From Humulus lupulus (taxonomy: Eukaryota > Streptophyta > Magnoliopsida > Rosales > Cannabaceae): a stretch of 64,000 nt of DNA. Positions within the stretch are counted from its first letter, which is position 1; each line of letters starts with the position of its first letter. Below the pieces are notes generated by a model. The model was given only the letters and a program-made list of their open reading frames with translations, made no database searches and was not told the origin of the DNA. Where the stretch lies: the NCBI RefSeq assembly GCF_963169125.1, contig NC_084802.1, positions 13,144,896 through 13,208,895 of the forward strand, written 5' to 3'. The position numbers were made by a program, and so were the translations under genes. Of this stretch, positions 1 to 12,600 are shown piece by piece.

Positions 1-748
1 AACGACCTAAGAGTGTCAGAGTTTACATTGGCGCACAGGGCGCGACTCAGCCACTGGTAGCTGAGGTCAGTTTAATATTCACTGAGCTCGGTTTAAGCGG
101 ACCGGAGTCACTGGGGTAAACAGAGGGTGAGACCTAAGGGCGTCGACCCTGATTTATGTGTGATCTGATTGTCATTGTTAACTATTGAATATGATGTGCT
201 GAATGGCTGAGTATTAGCTTGTGGATTCATGGTTATGTCTATGAGTTATGTGATTAATATGGACTGCTAAGTGTATAAACATGCTTTAAGAGTTATATGT
301 TTATTATCAATGCTTGTGCTATGATGTTATGTTTTCTTGCTGGGCCTTGGCTCACGGGTGCTACGTGGTGTAGGTAAAGGCAAGGGTAAGCTAGGTCAGC
401 CCTGATTCGGAGAGCTCTGAAGGCAGAATGTACATGAATAGATGCTTGGCCACCACGGTTGAGGAAGGGACAGGAATAGGAGGATCACAAATGTCTGTTT
501 TGCCCTTAGAGTGGCTAGCGATTGTTTATACCTTGAAATTTTGTAAACTGACTTTCAAACGTTGTTTCTTTTGGGATCCCTTGTACAAAACGTTTAATTA
601 TATGAAATGTATCTTTTATGACCAAAACCTTTTAACCCTAGTTCATTAATGGTTTTAGTGACACGTTTTCAACTAAATGACTTGATTAGCAAGTTCTGCA
701 CCTTTATAAATACATAGTGTAACGGTCTTGGCTACCCAAGGCATTATA
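1..748 (+). mobile_element. Partial LTR of the large gypsy family, right part only
   Basis: This is the right-hand part of an LTR whose left part lies outside the window. It shares with the LTRs at 23139-25738 and 30663-32938 the block 'ttggctcacgggtgctacg' near 346, the tail with GATTAGCAAG near 685, and a terminus GGCATTATA at 740-748, a mutated form of the family end GGGCATTACA. It interrupts the RNase H region of the minus-strand gypsy element, which resumes at 749. The short open frame at 428-649 is LTR sequence and not a gene. Solo LTR or complete element cannot be decided because the left edge is missing. Confidence 0.7.
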
Positions 749-2098
749 ATCAGCCATCTCCCTGGATATCTGCGTAGCACTATACAACTGTCCTAGACCT
801 TTCCAACTTAAGGCATCTGATACCACATTGGCCTTTCCTGGGTGGTAGAGGATTTTACAATCATAATCCTTCACCATCTCTAACCAGCGTCTTTGCCTCA
901 TGTTCAAATCTTTCTGGCTGAAGAAGTATTTCAAAATCTTGTGATCCGTGTATATCTAACACTTCTCACCATATAAGTAGTGACTACACAACTTTAGTGC
1001 AAAAAATATTGGTACAAGTTCCAGATTATGTGTGGGGTACCCCTGCTCATACTACTTCAGTTGACGTGATGCATAGGCTATCACCTTCCCTATCTGCATA
1101 AAGACACAACCTAAGCCATACCTCGTGGCATCACAATAAACCACCAACTTGTCCTGATCTATAGGAAGACTCAGAACTGGCACGGTGATCAAACTCTTCT
1201 TCACTCTCTGGAAACTTTCCTCACACCTGCCTGACCATATGAACCTCTAATTCTTGCGTGTCAACTCTGTCAGCAGTGACACAATCTTGGAAAACCCTTA
1301 CACAAAGCGTCTGTAATAACCTGCCAATCCCAAGAAACTTTTGATCTCTGAAGCATTCTTTGGCCTTGGCCAATCTCTAACTGCCTCAATCTTCACTGGA
1401 TCCACCATAATTCCATCCTTACTGACTATGAGGCCTAAGAAAGTCACATGTGGCAACCAGAACTCGCACTTCTTAAATTTCGCATACAATCCAACCTGTG
1501 TTCTCTCAGCCTCTATAGTACCATATATGAAGTGTTGCTCGTGTTCTGTCTCTGACTGGGAGTATACTAATGTATCGTCGATAAAGACGATCACAAACCG
1601 ATCCAGGTAATCTATGAACACCCTATTCATAAAATCCATAAATGTTGCTGGGCATTATTCAGTCCAAATGGCATTACCAAAAACTCATAATGCCTATACC
1701 AGGTGCAAAAAGTTTTCTTTGGTATATCCTCCTCCCTGATCCTCAGCTGGTGATAACCAGATCGAAGATCTATCTTGGAGAATACCATCCTACCTTGTAA
1801 CTGATCAAACAGGTCATCAATCCTTGGTAGAGGCTACCTATTCTTGATAGTCAACTTGTTCAGTTCTCTATAATCTATGCACATCCTCAGAGAACCATCT
1901 TCTTCTTCATGAAGAGAACTGGTGCACCCCATGTTGAGAAATTGGGCTTGATAAAACCCAATTCTAGCAATTCCTTTTATTGAACCTTTAGTTCCTTCTG
2001 CTTAGCTGGAGCCATCCTGTAAGGTGCCCTAGACACTGACTCTGTCCCTGGTGCCAATTCAATCACAAACTTTATCTCCCTGTGTGGAGGTAACCTTG
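749..2098 (-). pseudogene. Ty3-gypsy pol relic: reverse transcriptase and start of RNase H
   Basis: Read on the minus strand, conceptual translation gives typical plant gypsy RT blocks. At 1639-1298 there is an open piece with FIDDTLVYS (the catalytic F/YxDD box, I to T beside it), a KKCEFW stretch and [12 protein letters not shown], the end of the RT domain. RNase H follows, with DALSWKG near 934-820. The upstream RT part (2098-1640) is readable but broken by stops and frameshifts. It is the pol of the same element as the protease at 15745-16122 and the gag at 21062-22146, split by the copia insertion at 2104-15516. RNase H is cut at 748 by an LTR, and no integrase lies in the window. Not functional. 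The lineage looks chromoviral (Tekay/Del-like); that is judged from family resemblance. Confidence 0.85.
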
Positions 2099-2103
2099 AC
2101 AGA

Positions 2104-3943
2104 TGTTAGGAGTATGTCCTAAAAACATGTAAAAGACATTTATTATTTCGATGAATAAATAAATAAAATGGTCTATTATTTTTATATTTATATTATTAAA
2201 TTATTGTTTGAATAATTTTTGTAAATATCGAAAAAATTCCATATTCATTATTGAAGATGTGATCTTGTATTAGTATGAGAGAATTAAGATCACATGAATG
2301 AAGAAAAATAGTCAACAACAAATTGAAGTTATGGAATTCTTTAATTGGGGTTGTAAGTACGGTTTACTGAGTATCATGTTGATATAAATAATCTAGATTC
2401 GGATTATTGATGTGGCAAGACATCTCAGTAAAGGTGCTTTATATAATATGATTATATATGACATGGACTGATATGAATAAAAGTCTTTATCCAAAAACCA
2501 TTTAATAATAAAGACTTGTAATTCATATCATAACTGATGATCATTTATAGATCAACCTAAATCTTGAGTGTTCATGAACTCCTGTTCATGTTTATTGAAT
2601 CTTTTGATTCATTCGTTAAGGTCTCTTCGTAGAATGAGGCTAATGACTTTTGTTTTGGAGATTTAATATCATGGATGGCTGGGAACATGTATCAACAATA
2701 CGGAATCTAATTTTTCCTAACAGATCGTATATTGGTTCCCTTAAGGGTTAATTCTGGAACTGAATGATTTTGAGCTCAAATCTATAATTAGATTATAGAT
2801 TAATTATTTACAAGTGAATTAATGGTACTTAAGGAATAAGAAGTAAATTAGAAAGGTAAAATGGTAATTCTTCCATTATAATTTATGAACTAATTAATTA
2901 GAGGGTTGAACTATTGTAAGATGGTTATATCAATGGACAACTTAAAATAAGATTTCTATAAAAGTATATCTATAACATAAAGAGTTTAATTATTTAGTTT
3001 TAATTTATTGAAGCTTAATGTTATAGGTCCATGGTCCCCGGAATGCCTCAAACAAACACTGACAAAGATAAATACAAAAATGGGCAAAATGACTTATTTG
3101 ATAAGTAAAATATTTTTCTATGCACTAAACATAATTATTGTATAATTATGTGTAATTAATTAATTGAGAATTAATTAATTATTTGATTTAACAAAAATAT
3201 AATTAATTTTGAATTAATTTATTTTTGGGATTTTTGGTATTTAAATAATTATGAAAATTGGGAAAAATCACATGCCTTCCCTGGCATGTGCTGGACGTGT
3301 AGCACAATGCACAGTCACTGTGCTACACGCACAAGAAGCTTCTAGAAGATTCTTGGTTCCACAATTTTAGTTATTTAAATATTAAATAAATAATGAGATA
3401 TTGTAATATGATTAAAATATTATTATTTAAACAAAATCTGATAACTGATTAGTTATTTTAAATTGTTTTAAATAACTAATATTTATTTTTAATATATTGG
3501 ATATATTAAATATAGGAGATCAGTTTTTCAGAGTGAGACTTTTCAGTGATAGAAAACAGATCGTGAAATCTCCCTAAGAGAAATAGAATAGTGATACAAG
3601 CATGGGTCACTGTTCTTCACAAACTTAGGTCCAAAATTTATCAGATCTCATGTGTTGAGAACATCTAATAAATAGATCTTGCCTATTGTTTTGTATAGCG
3701 AGTCCACACTCGTTCTTTGTGTGTTGAGAACATTTTGGAAGATCCTGGTGTGAGATCTCAAGGATTTTTTCTGTACAAAAAGATAGCAGCAAGGAAGGAC
3801 TTGAGGTAATTTTCTATTCATATCTTTGATTCAATATTTATGTATGTGAAGAAGTAGATCTAGAAATCTTGTGGGGTTAAATTAACAATTTTGATTGTTG
3901 TTTCGCTGCGTATAATCTCTGATTTGATCTATAAAAACCAACA
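2104..3943 (+). repeat. 5' LTR of the copia element
   Basis: TG...CA-bounded LTR of 1840 bp. Compared by eye with the 3' LTR, the first 220 bp differ at about ten positions. It lacks a block of about 67 bp that the 3' LTR has at about 14511-14577, and has about 19 bp near 3160 that the 3' copy lacks. It contains an imperfect inverted repeat around GTGTAGCACA (3296-3328). Confidence 0.95.
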
Positions 3944-3945
3944 AA

Positions 3946-3958
3946 TGGTACCAGAGCC
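3946..3958 (+). other. Primer binding site (initiator tRNA-Met type) of the copia element
   Basis: TGGTACCAGAGCC begins 2 nt after the 5' LTR and matches the standard plant tRNA-Met primer complement TGGTATCAGAGCC with one difference (T to C). Position and sequence fit minus-strand priming of reverse transcription. Confidence 0.85.
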
Positions 3959-5057
3959 ATCTTCACACACATATATGTTGAATCTGTGTGGGTTTAGTTT
4001 TATGCATTTATTTATTTATGATGAATGAATGGATGGCTTAATATGATTGAATGCATGGGAATGTTGAATCGTTAATTGTATGGTGTTTTTTGGTTAGGAT
4101 TTGTTCATGATTAGATTATTGTGTAAGTCATTAAGGGGCATAGGATTTATGTAATTTTATTCGGTTTTTGAAATCATAAAATTGTAATTCTGATCACACA
4201 AAGTCAAAACAGAGCCCAGGATTCAGAATTCAGTCACCGTTCCTCCGAGCCACTGCCGAGGACGTCGTACGGACGTCCATACGGTTCTGTACAGTGGGCC
4301 CCGACAACACCTTCAAGTGACACGTGTCCCCATCTTACTGGTCCAGATTTTTTTTCTTCTAAAATTAATCTGTTATTTTTATAAAAAAAATGTTAAATAT
4401 CCTATTTGTTCGAAATTTGATATTTAAATAATGAGATAATTTTTTTATCCTAACAAACTTTTTTGAATATCTTATTTAATTTTTTTTTTTAAATAACATA
4501 TTTTAATTAAGTTTAATTTCTATTTTAATTAGAAGAAAAATAAAATTACGATTATTTAAAAGTTTTGTTTTAATTAATCAAGATAATTAGAAAATTGTTT
4601 TCTTATTATTATTCTAGACCAACGACACATATCCTACCGAAAGTAAAGTAAAGAAGCCCGATGGAGATCAAGGCGTTATTTTATTTTATTTTAATTTTAT
4701 AAAGAGGTTGTAAAATTAGAAATACCCAAAAGCACCCGGTTAAACATTTATTGTTTATCTATTCATTTATTTAAATAATTGTTTTCATGTGATTGATAAC
4801 TGTTCATGCATTTTGTGCCATACATAAAAAACCCACACAGTCATTATCATGCATCGCATTGGTAGAAACATGATTATTAGGATTGTCCTATATGTTTATA
4901 TGATTTGTTTTGCGAAACCAATTGCATATAAATTACTTAGTTTTATTCTTTGAAAACTTGGTAAAATATCACACCATTTTTTTTAAGTCTTTATGACTTA
5001 ATTTCTTTAAACCAACTTTATTTTTAAATTGTTCTTTAGTAAAGTTTAGATGAACAT
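3959..5057 (+). other. Copia leader, part upstream of the LINE
   Basis: AT-rich untranslated leader between primer site and LINE. No open frame of note. It ends with the 13-bp sequence TTTAGATGAACAT that was duplicated when the LINE inserted (5045-5057 and 8832-8844). Confidence 0.7.
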
Positions 5058-5119
5058 CTTGCAAGTTTGTTCCTGAAGCAGTCTGGAGGTAGAAAGAATC
5101 GAAGAATAAAGAAGCAACT

Positions 5120-5401
5120 GATCCTTCTAAGGCAGTGAATTCTGTAAGTCTGAATGCCTCTGTTCCAATTCAACAATTAAATTCTGCTCAATTAGTTTCT
5201 GTCCAACCAATTGATGATCCAGTAGAGCCCCATTGGGTTTCTCCGAAAAGAGCTGGAGTTAAAAAGCAAGTTGTTCAGGCTCCTGTTAAGCAAGCCAGGA
5301 ACCCTTTTAGTGTGCTCCAGGAGCAGCATAGACCTTTGACTGAACTCTCAACCAAACCAGACCTGAATGGATTACTGCAACCTAATGAGCTGGAATGTTA
5401 G
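5120..5401 (+). pseudogene. LINE ORF1, C-terminal remnant
   Basis: The frame open at 5135-5401 encodes a low-complexity, Lys/Gln-rich tail with HWVSPKRAG and NPFSVLQE. The same positions in the other LINE read DWVTPKRVG and NSYSALQD (about 45410-45290), so this is the end of ORF1. The nucleic-acid-binding part and zinc knuckle were lost in the 5' truncation. Its end overlaps the ORF2 start by about 35 nt, the same arrangement as in the other LINE. Not functional. Confidence 0.75.
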
Positions 5402-8400
5402 AGGGTTGAATAGATTGAATAAACATATGGTGGTTCTTGATATCTGTAGATTGAATAAAGTTGGGATTGGGGCTCTTCTTGAAACTAAAATCAAGGGAGT
5501 GAAAATAAAGGAAGTTATGAGTTCTACTTTTGTTGGTTGGGAGTATTATAGTAGTGAGAACTTGGAGGGTAGAATTTTATTGATTTGGAAAGCTCATTTG
5601 GTGCATATTGAAGTGATCCAGGAAAGTGCCCAATTATTGCACTGTAAAGTTAGAATCCGCAATAAGCCTGATTTTTGTCTTACAATTGTGTATGGTTCTA
5701 ATTGTTTGGAGACCAGGAGATCTTTATGGCATGATTTGACCCATTTGCAATGGCCTATAAAATCTTGGATCATTCTAGGGGATTTTAATGTTGTTTTTGC
5801 TCCAGATGACAGATTGGGAGGGAGACCTATCATAATGAAAGAAATGGAGGTTGCTAGACAGTGGCTTGATCTTGGCTTGGTTGATGAAATGAAGATTATG
5901 GGGTCCTTTTATACTTGATCTAACAATCAAGAAGGGGGGACTCGCATTTTCTCCAAGTTGGATAGGGTATTTTTTAATGAAGCCTGACTTGACTCTTATC
6001 TGTTAGTTACTGTTGTTTCTCAATGGGAGGTTATTTCTGATCATTGTTTTGTTCTTCTTAAACATCTTCTAGCTTTGAGAATGGGGGTGAAGTCGTTTCT
6101 TTTTTATAACATGTGGGTCTCTCATCCTAAATTTAGGGAGACAGTCTTGGCTAACTGGTCTAAATAGTTATTGTATAAGGGTAGTGGTTTGGAGCAGATT
6201 AGTTGGAAGCTTACCCGTCTTAAACATGTCTTGAAGGCTTTTAACTGGAAGGTTATGGGGGATGTTGCTTGTAATTATGAGAGAAGTAAAAGGTTATATC
6301 AACAAGCCCATTCTAATTGTTCTGCTGATCCGACTAATAGCAGGTTGTGTACTGAGGATAGAGAAGCTTTTCTGGATTTTAAAAGACAAGAGCGATTGTT
6401 TCTTAGTTTCCTCTACCAAAAGAGTAAAATAGTTTGGCTGCGATTTGGAAATGACAACTCTTCGTTCATTCATGCTAGTTTAAAGAAGAGGAAATTAACT
6501 AATAGGGTTGTGTCTTATGTTACTGATGAAGGGCAAGTTGTGGATGATTATACTAAAGTTACCAGTCATTTTCTTCAGCATTTTAAGAGCTTTTTGGGTG
6601 CAGCTAGTAAGGCTTCAGGAAAAATTGATTCTCAAGTTATTGGGTATGGTCTGGTTTTGGGTATAGAAGCTCAGTTGGGTTTGATCAAACCGTTCTCTGC
6701 CCTTGAAGTTAAAGCGACTATGTTTAGCATTCACTCAATTAAAAGCCCAGGTCCGGATGGTTATGGGGCGGGTTTTTTCAAAGCGTCATGGAAGGATATT
6801 GGCAAGGAAATATCACTAGCTGTCCTTGATTTTTTTTTAACTCAAGTTGTATTCCTCAGAATATGAATAAAACACTCATTTCTCTTATTCCTAAAGTGGA
6901 TCATCCAGTTAATGCAGCTAATTTTAGGCCTATTGCTTGTTGCACTACCATTTACAAATGCATATCCAAAATGTTGTGCAGTAGGCTGAAATCTGTTCTT
7001 CCTTTACTAATTAATCAGAATCAGGGGGCTTTTATCAAGCACCAATCTCTTGCTCATAATGTTCTCATCCTTCAAGACTTGCTTAAGGGGTACAATAGGA
7101 AAAATAGTTCCCCTCAGTGTCTTATGAAGATTGATATTAGTAAAGCGTATGACTCAATTGACTGGGATTTCTTGGAAAATCTTCTAAATTCTCTATGTTT
7201 TCCGATGAGATTTATTAGGTGGGTTATGGTTTGTCTTCGGGGTTCATCCTATTCTTTAGTGATGAATGGTAGCATTCAAGGTCAATTTCAAGGAGCCATA
7301 GGTCTTAGACAAGGAGATCCAATATCGCCTTTACTTTTTGTTATTGTGATGGATTATCTTACTCGTTTATTGTTAAAAGCTTCTGTGGAGAAAGATTTCA
7401 GATTTCACCTGTTGTGCAAGTCCATAAAGCTTGTTAGTCTTTGTTTTGCTGACGATCTCCTATTGTTTTGTAAAGCCAATCCGAAGTCAGTTATGATCCT
7501 TCATCAAGCTTTTAATGAGTTTACTTTATCTTCAGGCCTCTTTATCAATCAAAGCAAATCTCTAATTTATTTTGGAAGGCTAGCTGCTGATGATAAAGCT
7601 CCCCTATTGCTGTGTTCTAATTTGAAGGGCACTTCCCTTTGAAATATTTGGGTGTTCCTCTGAGACCTACTAAATGGAAGGCTACTGACTGCGACATTAT
7701 TCTTAAGAAAATTAGAATGCGTCTGAATGGTTGGGCAAGTCGTCACTTATCATATGTTGGTCGGGTCCAGTTGGTGCATTCTGTGTTATTGGGGATTCAC
7801 TCTTATTGGATGAATATCTTTTTGTTACCTCAAAGTGTAATCAGAGATATTGACTACCTTTGTAGGAAATTCCTTTGGGGTGAGAAGGGAAACAGAAGCA
7901 AATTTCATCTTATCTCTTGGGAGCATGTTTGTCGACCGAAGTGTTATGGTGGTTTGTGTTTTTGGGAGGGTCCAACTTGGAATAAGATTTTGTTAGCTAA
8001 GTTCATCTGGGCTATTTCTTCTAAGCAGGATATTTTATGGGTGAAATGGGTTAATTGTATTTACTTAAAAGGAACTTCTATCTGGGATTATCTTTTAAAA
8101 CAAGATACCAGTTGGTATTGGAGGAAGCTTATCAATCTCTGTCAATCCCTGTCCAGATCTAAATTGGAGGCTGCAGTTGTGAATGGGAAGCTTCAGTTGG
8201 GTAAACTTTACTCCTTAGTGCTGCTTGGCAAGTTGGTGTTCTATGAGAAGGATGTGTGCTGTAGGCTTTCGGTTCCTAAACACAGATTTATCTTGTGGCT
8301 AGCTGTGAACCAGAAGCTTCTCACAAGGGATTTACTTCATCATTTTCATTTTCCTATCCCATCTTTATTATGCTCTGTTTGTTCTCAAGAAGATGAAAGT

Positions 8401-8744
8401 CATTCTCATCTATTTTTTGAGTGTCCTTTCTCCAGGAGAGTAATGCAGGCTGTTTATGGGTGGCTGGGAGAGGATTGGCCTGTTCAGTATGCAGATTGGT
8501 CTCAATGGTTGTCTGTGCATCGCACTGGATGGATTTCCTTGGTGGTTGCTGCAACTTTTGCGGCTACTGTTTATTTTATTTGGCTGAACAGGAACCATTG
8601 CTGTTTTGAGAAGAGTTGTTTTTTTCTATTTCTAGGATTGATAACTTGCTTAGATTTTCTGTTAAGGCTAGAGTGCAGAATCTAATTGATCGAAATTGTT
8701 CTATTAGAGAGAGACAAATGTTAGATTTCGTCATCAATTTGTAA
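5367..8744 (+). pseudogene. LINE ORF2: endonuclease plus reverse transcriptase, broken
   Basis: The start is ATG at 5367 (MDYCNLMSWNVRGLN), which opens the apurinic-type endonuclease. LETK and GDFN carry the Glu and Asp/Asn of its active site. Reverse transcriptase follows at about 6720-7640 with SPGPDG, ISKAYDS, LRQGDP and the catalytic FADD (near 7447). A Zn-type C-terminus (CSVCSQEDESHSHLFFECPFS, near 8370) is followed by the tail to 8744. Breaks: stop TGA at 5916-5918 (Trp codon in the relative), another near 5984, one near 6166, a frameshift in the T-run at about 6830, one near 7630, and one near 8625. In life this enzyme nicks DNA and copies the LINE RNA; this copy cannot. Confidence 0.9.
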
Positions 8745-8836
8745 TCTAAGGTGGAGTTTTTTCTCCAGCCTTTTTTGTTGTATCTAGTTTGTTTGACCAA
8801 TAAAATTTTCTTTTTGATCAAAAAAAAAAAATTTAG

Positions 8837-8911
8837 ATGAACATAATTGGTAATTTAAAATTGGATATGGACCTAGAAACTTGATTTCTTACCAATTTTA
8901 ATTATGTTCAT
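8837..8911. repeat. Inverted repeat in the copia leader
   Basis: ATGAACATAATTGGTAA (8837-8853) pairs with TTACCAATTTTAATTATGTTCAT (8889-8911), allowing a 6-nt bulge in the right arm. The LINE inserted right at the outer edge of the left arm, whose first bases are part of the target duplication. Confidence 0.7.
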
Positions 8912-9345
8912 GAAGTTTGAAGAATCTATAATTAATTTTGAATTAATTAGGTTAAAAACACTTATTTCAAAATAGTAAGTGGGAGAGGGTTGATAACTTA
9001 ACATAACCCGTGGTCTCCATTATTAATATAACACCGTGAGATATGAATAGCGCCCCGCAACGGCTTTGTTTTCGTCCCCCTAAGGAAGGTGTCTAGACAT
9101 GTCAATAGCAATGTTATATTTCTTACAAAGATAGGAACTAATGATGTATTTTAGGTTTGACCGACCCTAAGGCGACATGTCCTAAGTTTAGTTATGAACT
9201 CCGAAATAATGGGTTACACTCACAAAGTTATGATTAAGCTTTTGCAGTGGATAATCATAACTTGACCAAACTAAGCGGTACTTTAATGTTTAAAAGATAA
9301 AATAATGAGTTATTTTAAGTTTTAAACAATAAAGATAAGAACGTC

Positions 9346-9581
9346 TTATAAATTCTCTAAGATTAATTTGACCGACCCTAAGGCAGCACTTTAATTGTTA
9401 GAAAGTTTTATCGTAGAAATTAAAACTTTTTTTTATGTGTTTTAATTGTGCTCATGCATCACGTTATAAATTCTCTAAGATTAATTTGACCGACCCTAAG
9501 GCAACACTTTAATTGTTAGAAAGTTTTATCGTGGAAATTAAAACTTTTTTTTATGTGTTTTAATTGTGCTCATGCATCACG
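9346..9581 (+). repeat. 118-bp tandem duplication in the copia leader
   Basis: Two adjacent, nearly identical units (9346-9463 and 9464-9581) each begin TTATAAATTCTCTAAG and end CATGCATCACG. They differ at only a few bases, so the duplication is younger than, or has been homogenised relative to, most decay of the element. It lies just before the gag start at 9653. Confidence 0.9.
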
Positions 9582-9652
9582 TTTAATTTCCGAAACTTTG
9601 ATATTTATTTTTCTAAATATAATAATAATAATTTTATTTTTTTATTCAGAAT

Positions 9653-12600
9653 ATGTCTATCTCTGGTAATCCAATCACTGCTTTAATCGCACAAGAAAAA
9701 TTAACTAGTGATAATTTCATAAAATGGAAATCAAATATGAATTTGTTGTTGGTTAGCGAAAACCACAAGTTTGTCCTAAATGAGGAATGTCCTGAAGAAC
9801 CTGGCACCACTACCCCGAAACATGTTCGGGACAAATTTGATGCATGGATTCAATCCAATAACAAAGCTAAGTGTTATATGCTTGTAAGCATGAGTGATGT
9901 CTTACGAACAAAGCATGAACCCATGGAAGCTACTTATGAGATACTAGAATCTCTTAAGGAAATGTTTGGATGCCCATCTGATCAAAGTCGTCATGAGGCT
10001 ACTAGAACCTACATGAATGCTAAGATGAAGAAAGGTCAATATGTGCGTGAGCATGTCTTGAACATGATCAGTGTACTCCACGAAGCTGAGACGCACGGAG
10101 GAGTCATGGATGAAAAGACACAAGTAAGCATTATACCTAAGTCTTTAACTCCTGCTTTTTCAACATTCACAACAAATTATGTCATGAATAAATTAGAATT
10201 TAACATGACACAATTGCTGAATGAATTACAAACTTTTGAGTCTTTAAACAAGACAATCTCAAGTCAGGCTGAAGCAAATGTTGATGAAGTAAAGCCATCT
10301 TCTTCTAAGAAGAAAAGGAAAAGCAATAGCAATGACTGCAAACCTAAAAAGGACAATCTGAAAAAGGCAAAGAAGTCATCCAAGGCACCCGAGAACAAAA
10401 AGAATAATGACCCCAAACAAAAGGCACCCAAAGGAAAGTGTTTCCATTGTAATGTCGATGGTCATTGGAAGAGAAATTGTCCAAAGTATCTCGCCGAGCT
10501 GAAAGAGAAAAAGAAAGGTAAATTAGATTTACTTGTACTCGAAGCTTGTATGGTGGAACATGATAAATTATCATGGATAGTTGATTCTGGTTCCACTAAC
10601 CATGTTTTTTCTTGTTTGCAGATGCTTGAGTCCGCAAAGCAGTTAGAGCAAGGAGAGATGACTATGAGAGAGGGAAGTGGAGCACTTGTTTAAGCTAAAG
10701 CATGTGGAACAGTCCGTTTAAATTTTAAGAACAATTTTCTAGTTTTGAATAATGTTCTCTTTATTCCTGAAATTACTAGAAACATTATTTCTTTATCTTT
10801 GTTACATGAACAAAATTTTGGCATTTCTTTTAATAATAATGTGATTTTTATTTCAAGGAATGGGAACAATATTTGTCATGCAAAAAAAAAGGACGGACTG
10901 TACATGCTTAATCCAATTGAAAAATCGCTCAATAATTCTGAATTATTCAAAGTAGTTAAATCACAAAGTAACAAAAGACAAAATGTTTCTAAAGAAAATG
11001 ACACGTATCTTTGGCACTTAAGATTAGGTCATATTATTCTAGATAGGATAAACTGGTTAACTAAAGACGGACCTTTGAGGGAACTAACAGTTGGAACCCT
11101 ACCGGTTTGTGAATCCTGTTTAGAATGAAAATTGACAAAACGACCTTTCACTTCAAAAGGAAATAGAGCCAAAGAACCACTAGAGCTTATACATAGTGAT
11201 GTATGTGGTCCAATTAACATACAAGCTCGAGGTGGTTATGAATATTTTGTCACATTTACTGACGAATATTCTAGATAGGATCATGCTTACCTAATGCTTA
11301 AGAAGTCAGAAACTTTTGATAGGTTTAAAGACTTCAAAACCTTAGCTGAGAAGCAATTAGGTAAATCTTTAAAGACACTCCGATCTAACCGTGGTGGTGA
11401 ATATTTGGATTCTGAATTCAAAGATTTCTTGCTGGAGCATGGTATTCTATCCTAACTCACATCACCTGGAACACCACAACAAAATGGAGTTTCAGAGAGA
11501 AGAAACCAGACCTTGTTGGACATGGTCAGGTCTATGTTAAGCTACTCTTCACTTCCCTTATCATTTTGGGGATATGCACTTCAAACAGCTAATTACATTT
11601 TAAATGTAGTTCCGTCCAAAGCTGTGACAAAGACACCACTAGAATTATGGAATGGAAATAAACCTAGTTTACGACATTTCCGTATTTGGGGTTGTCCTGC
11701 TCATGTGCTAAGACCTAAATCTGGAAAACTGGATTCAAGGTCTGAAGTGTGAATATTTGTAGGCTATGCTCTAGAAACAAAAGGTGGATATTTCTGTAGT
11801 CCAAGTGATCAAAAGGTATTTGTTTCGACGAATGCAACCTTTTTATAACACGACTATATGCATGATTTTAAACCTCGGAGCAAAGTAGTTTTACGGGAAC
11901 TAATGATAGATAAAATTTCATCTCCATCTTCTTCATCAATTAATGATAAAACAACCAAAGAAACCACAATTCCTGAAAAGGAAAAACTAGTGCAACGTCA
12001 TAGTGTAAGGATTGTGAGACAACTTATTCACTACGAACATGAGGCACACATTCTTGTATCAAATACTGAAAAGGACAATCCATTGACTTTTAAAGAAGCA
12101 ATGGAAGACCCTGATGTTGATAAGTGGCAAGCTGCCATGAATCAAGAAATGGAATCAATGCATTCCGATTCAGTCTAGGAACTTGTAGATCTGCCTGACA
12201 ATGTCAAAGCCATTAGATGTAAATGGATCTACAAGAAGAAAATGGGTGCAGATGGAAAGGTAGAGACTTATAAAGCAAGGCTTGTGGCCAAAGGCTACAC
12301 ATAGCAAGGCTTAAGTCCATTCGCATACTTTTATCCATAGCTGCCATCTATGATTACGAGATCTGGCAAATGGACGTCAAGACAGCCTTTCTAAATGGCC
12401 AACTTGATGAAACCATATATATGGAACAACCAAAAGGGTTTATTAAGAAGGATCAAGATCAAAAGGTATGCAAGTTGTTGAAATCCATATATGGATTGAA
12501 ACAAGCATCAAGATCTTGGAACTTAACAGTTGATGAAACTATCAAAACATATGGCTTCGAACAAAATTTTGACGAAGCATGTGTTTATAAATACATCAAA

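Larger units (their letters stand above)
5058..8831 (+). mobile_element. L1-type LINE, 5'-truncated, inserted in the copia leader
   Basis: The element starts inside the end of ORF1, contains all of ORF2 (5367-8744), and ends in a poly(A) run at 8820-8831. Perfect 13-bp target duplications TTTAGATGAACAT flank it at 5045-5057 and 8832-8844, as expected for target-primed reverse transcription. It is 3774 bp against 4.86 kb for the related minus-strand LINE at 41792-46647, so about 1.1 kb of 5' sequence is missing. The two share long protein blocks such as KYLGVPLR and WASRHLS. Confidence 0.95.
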
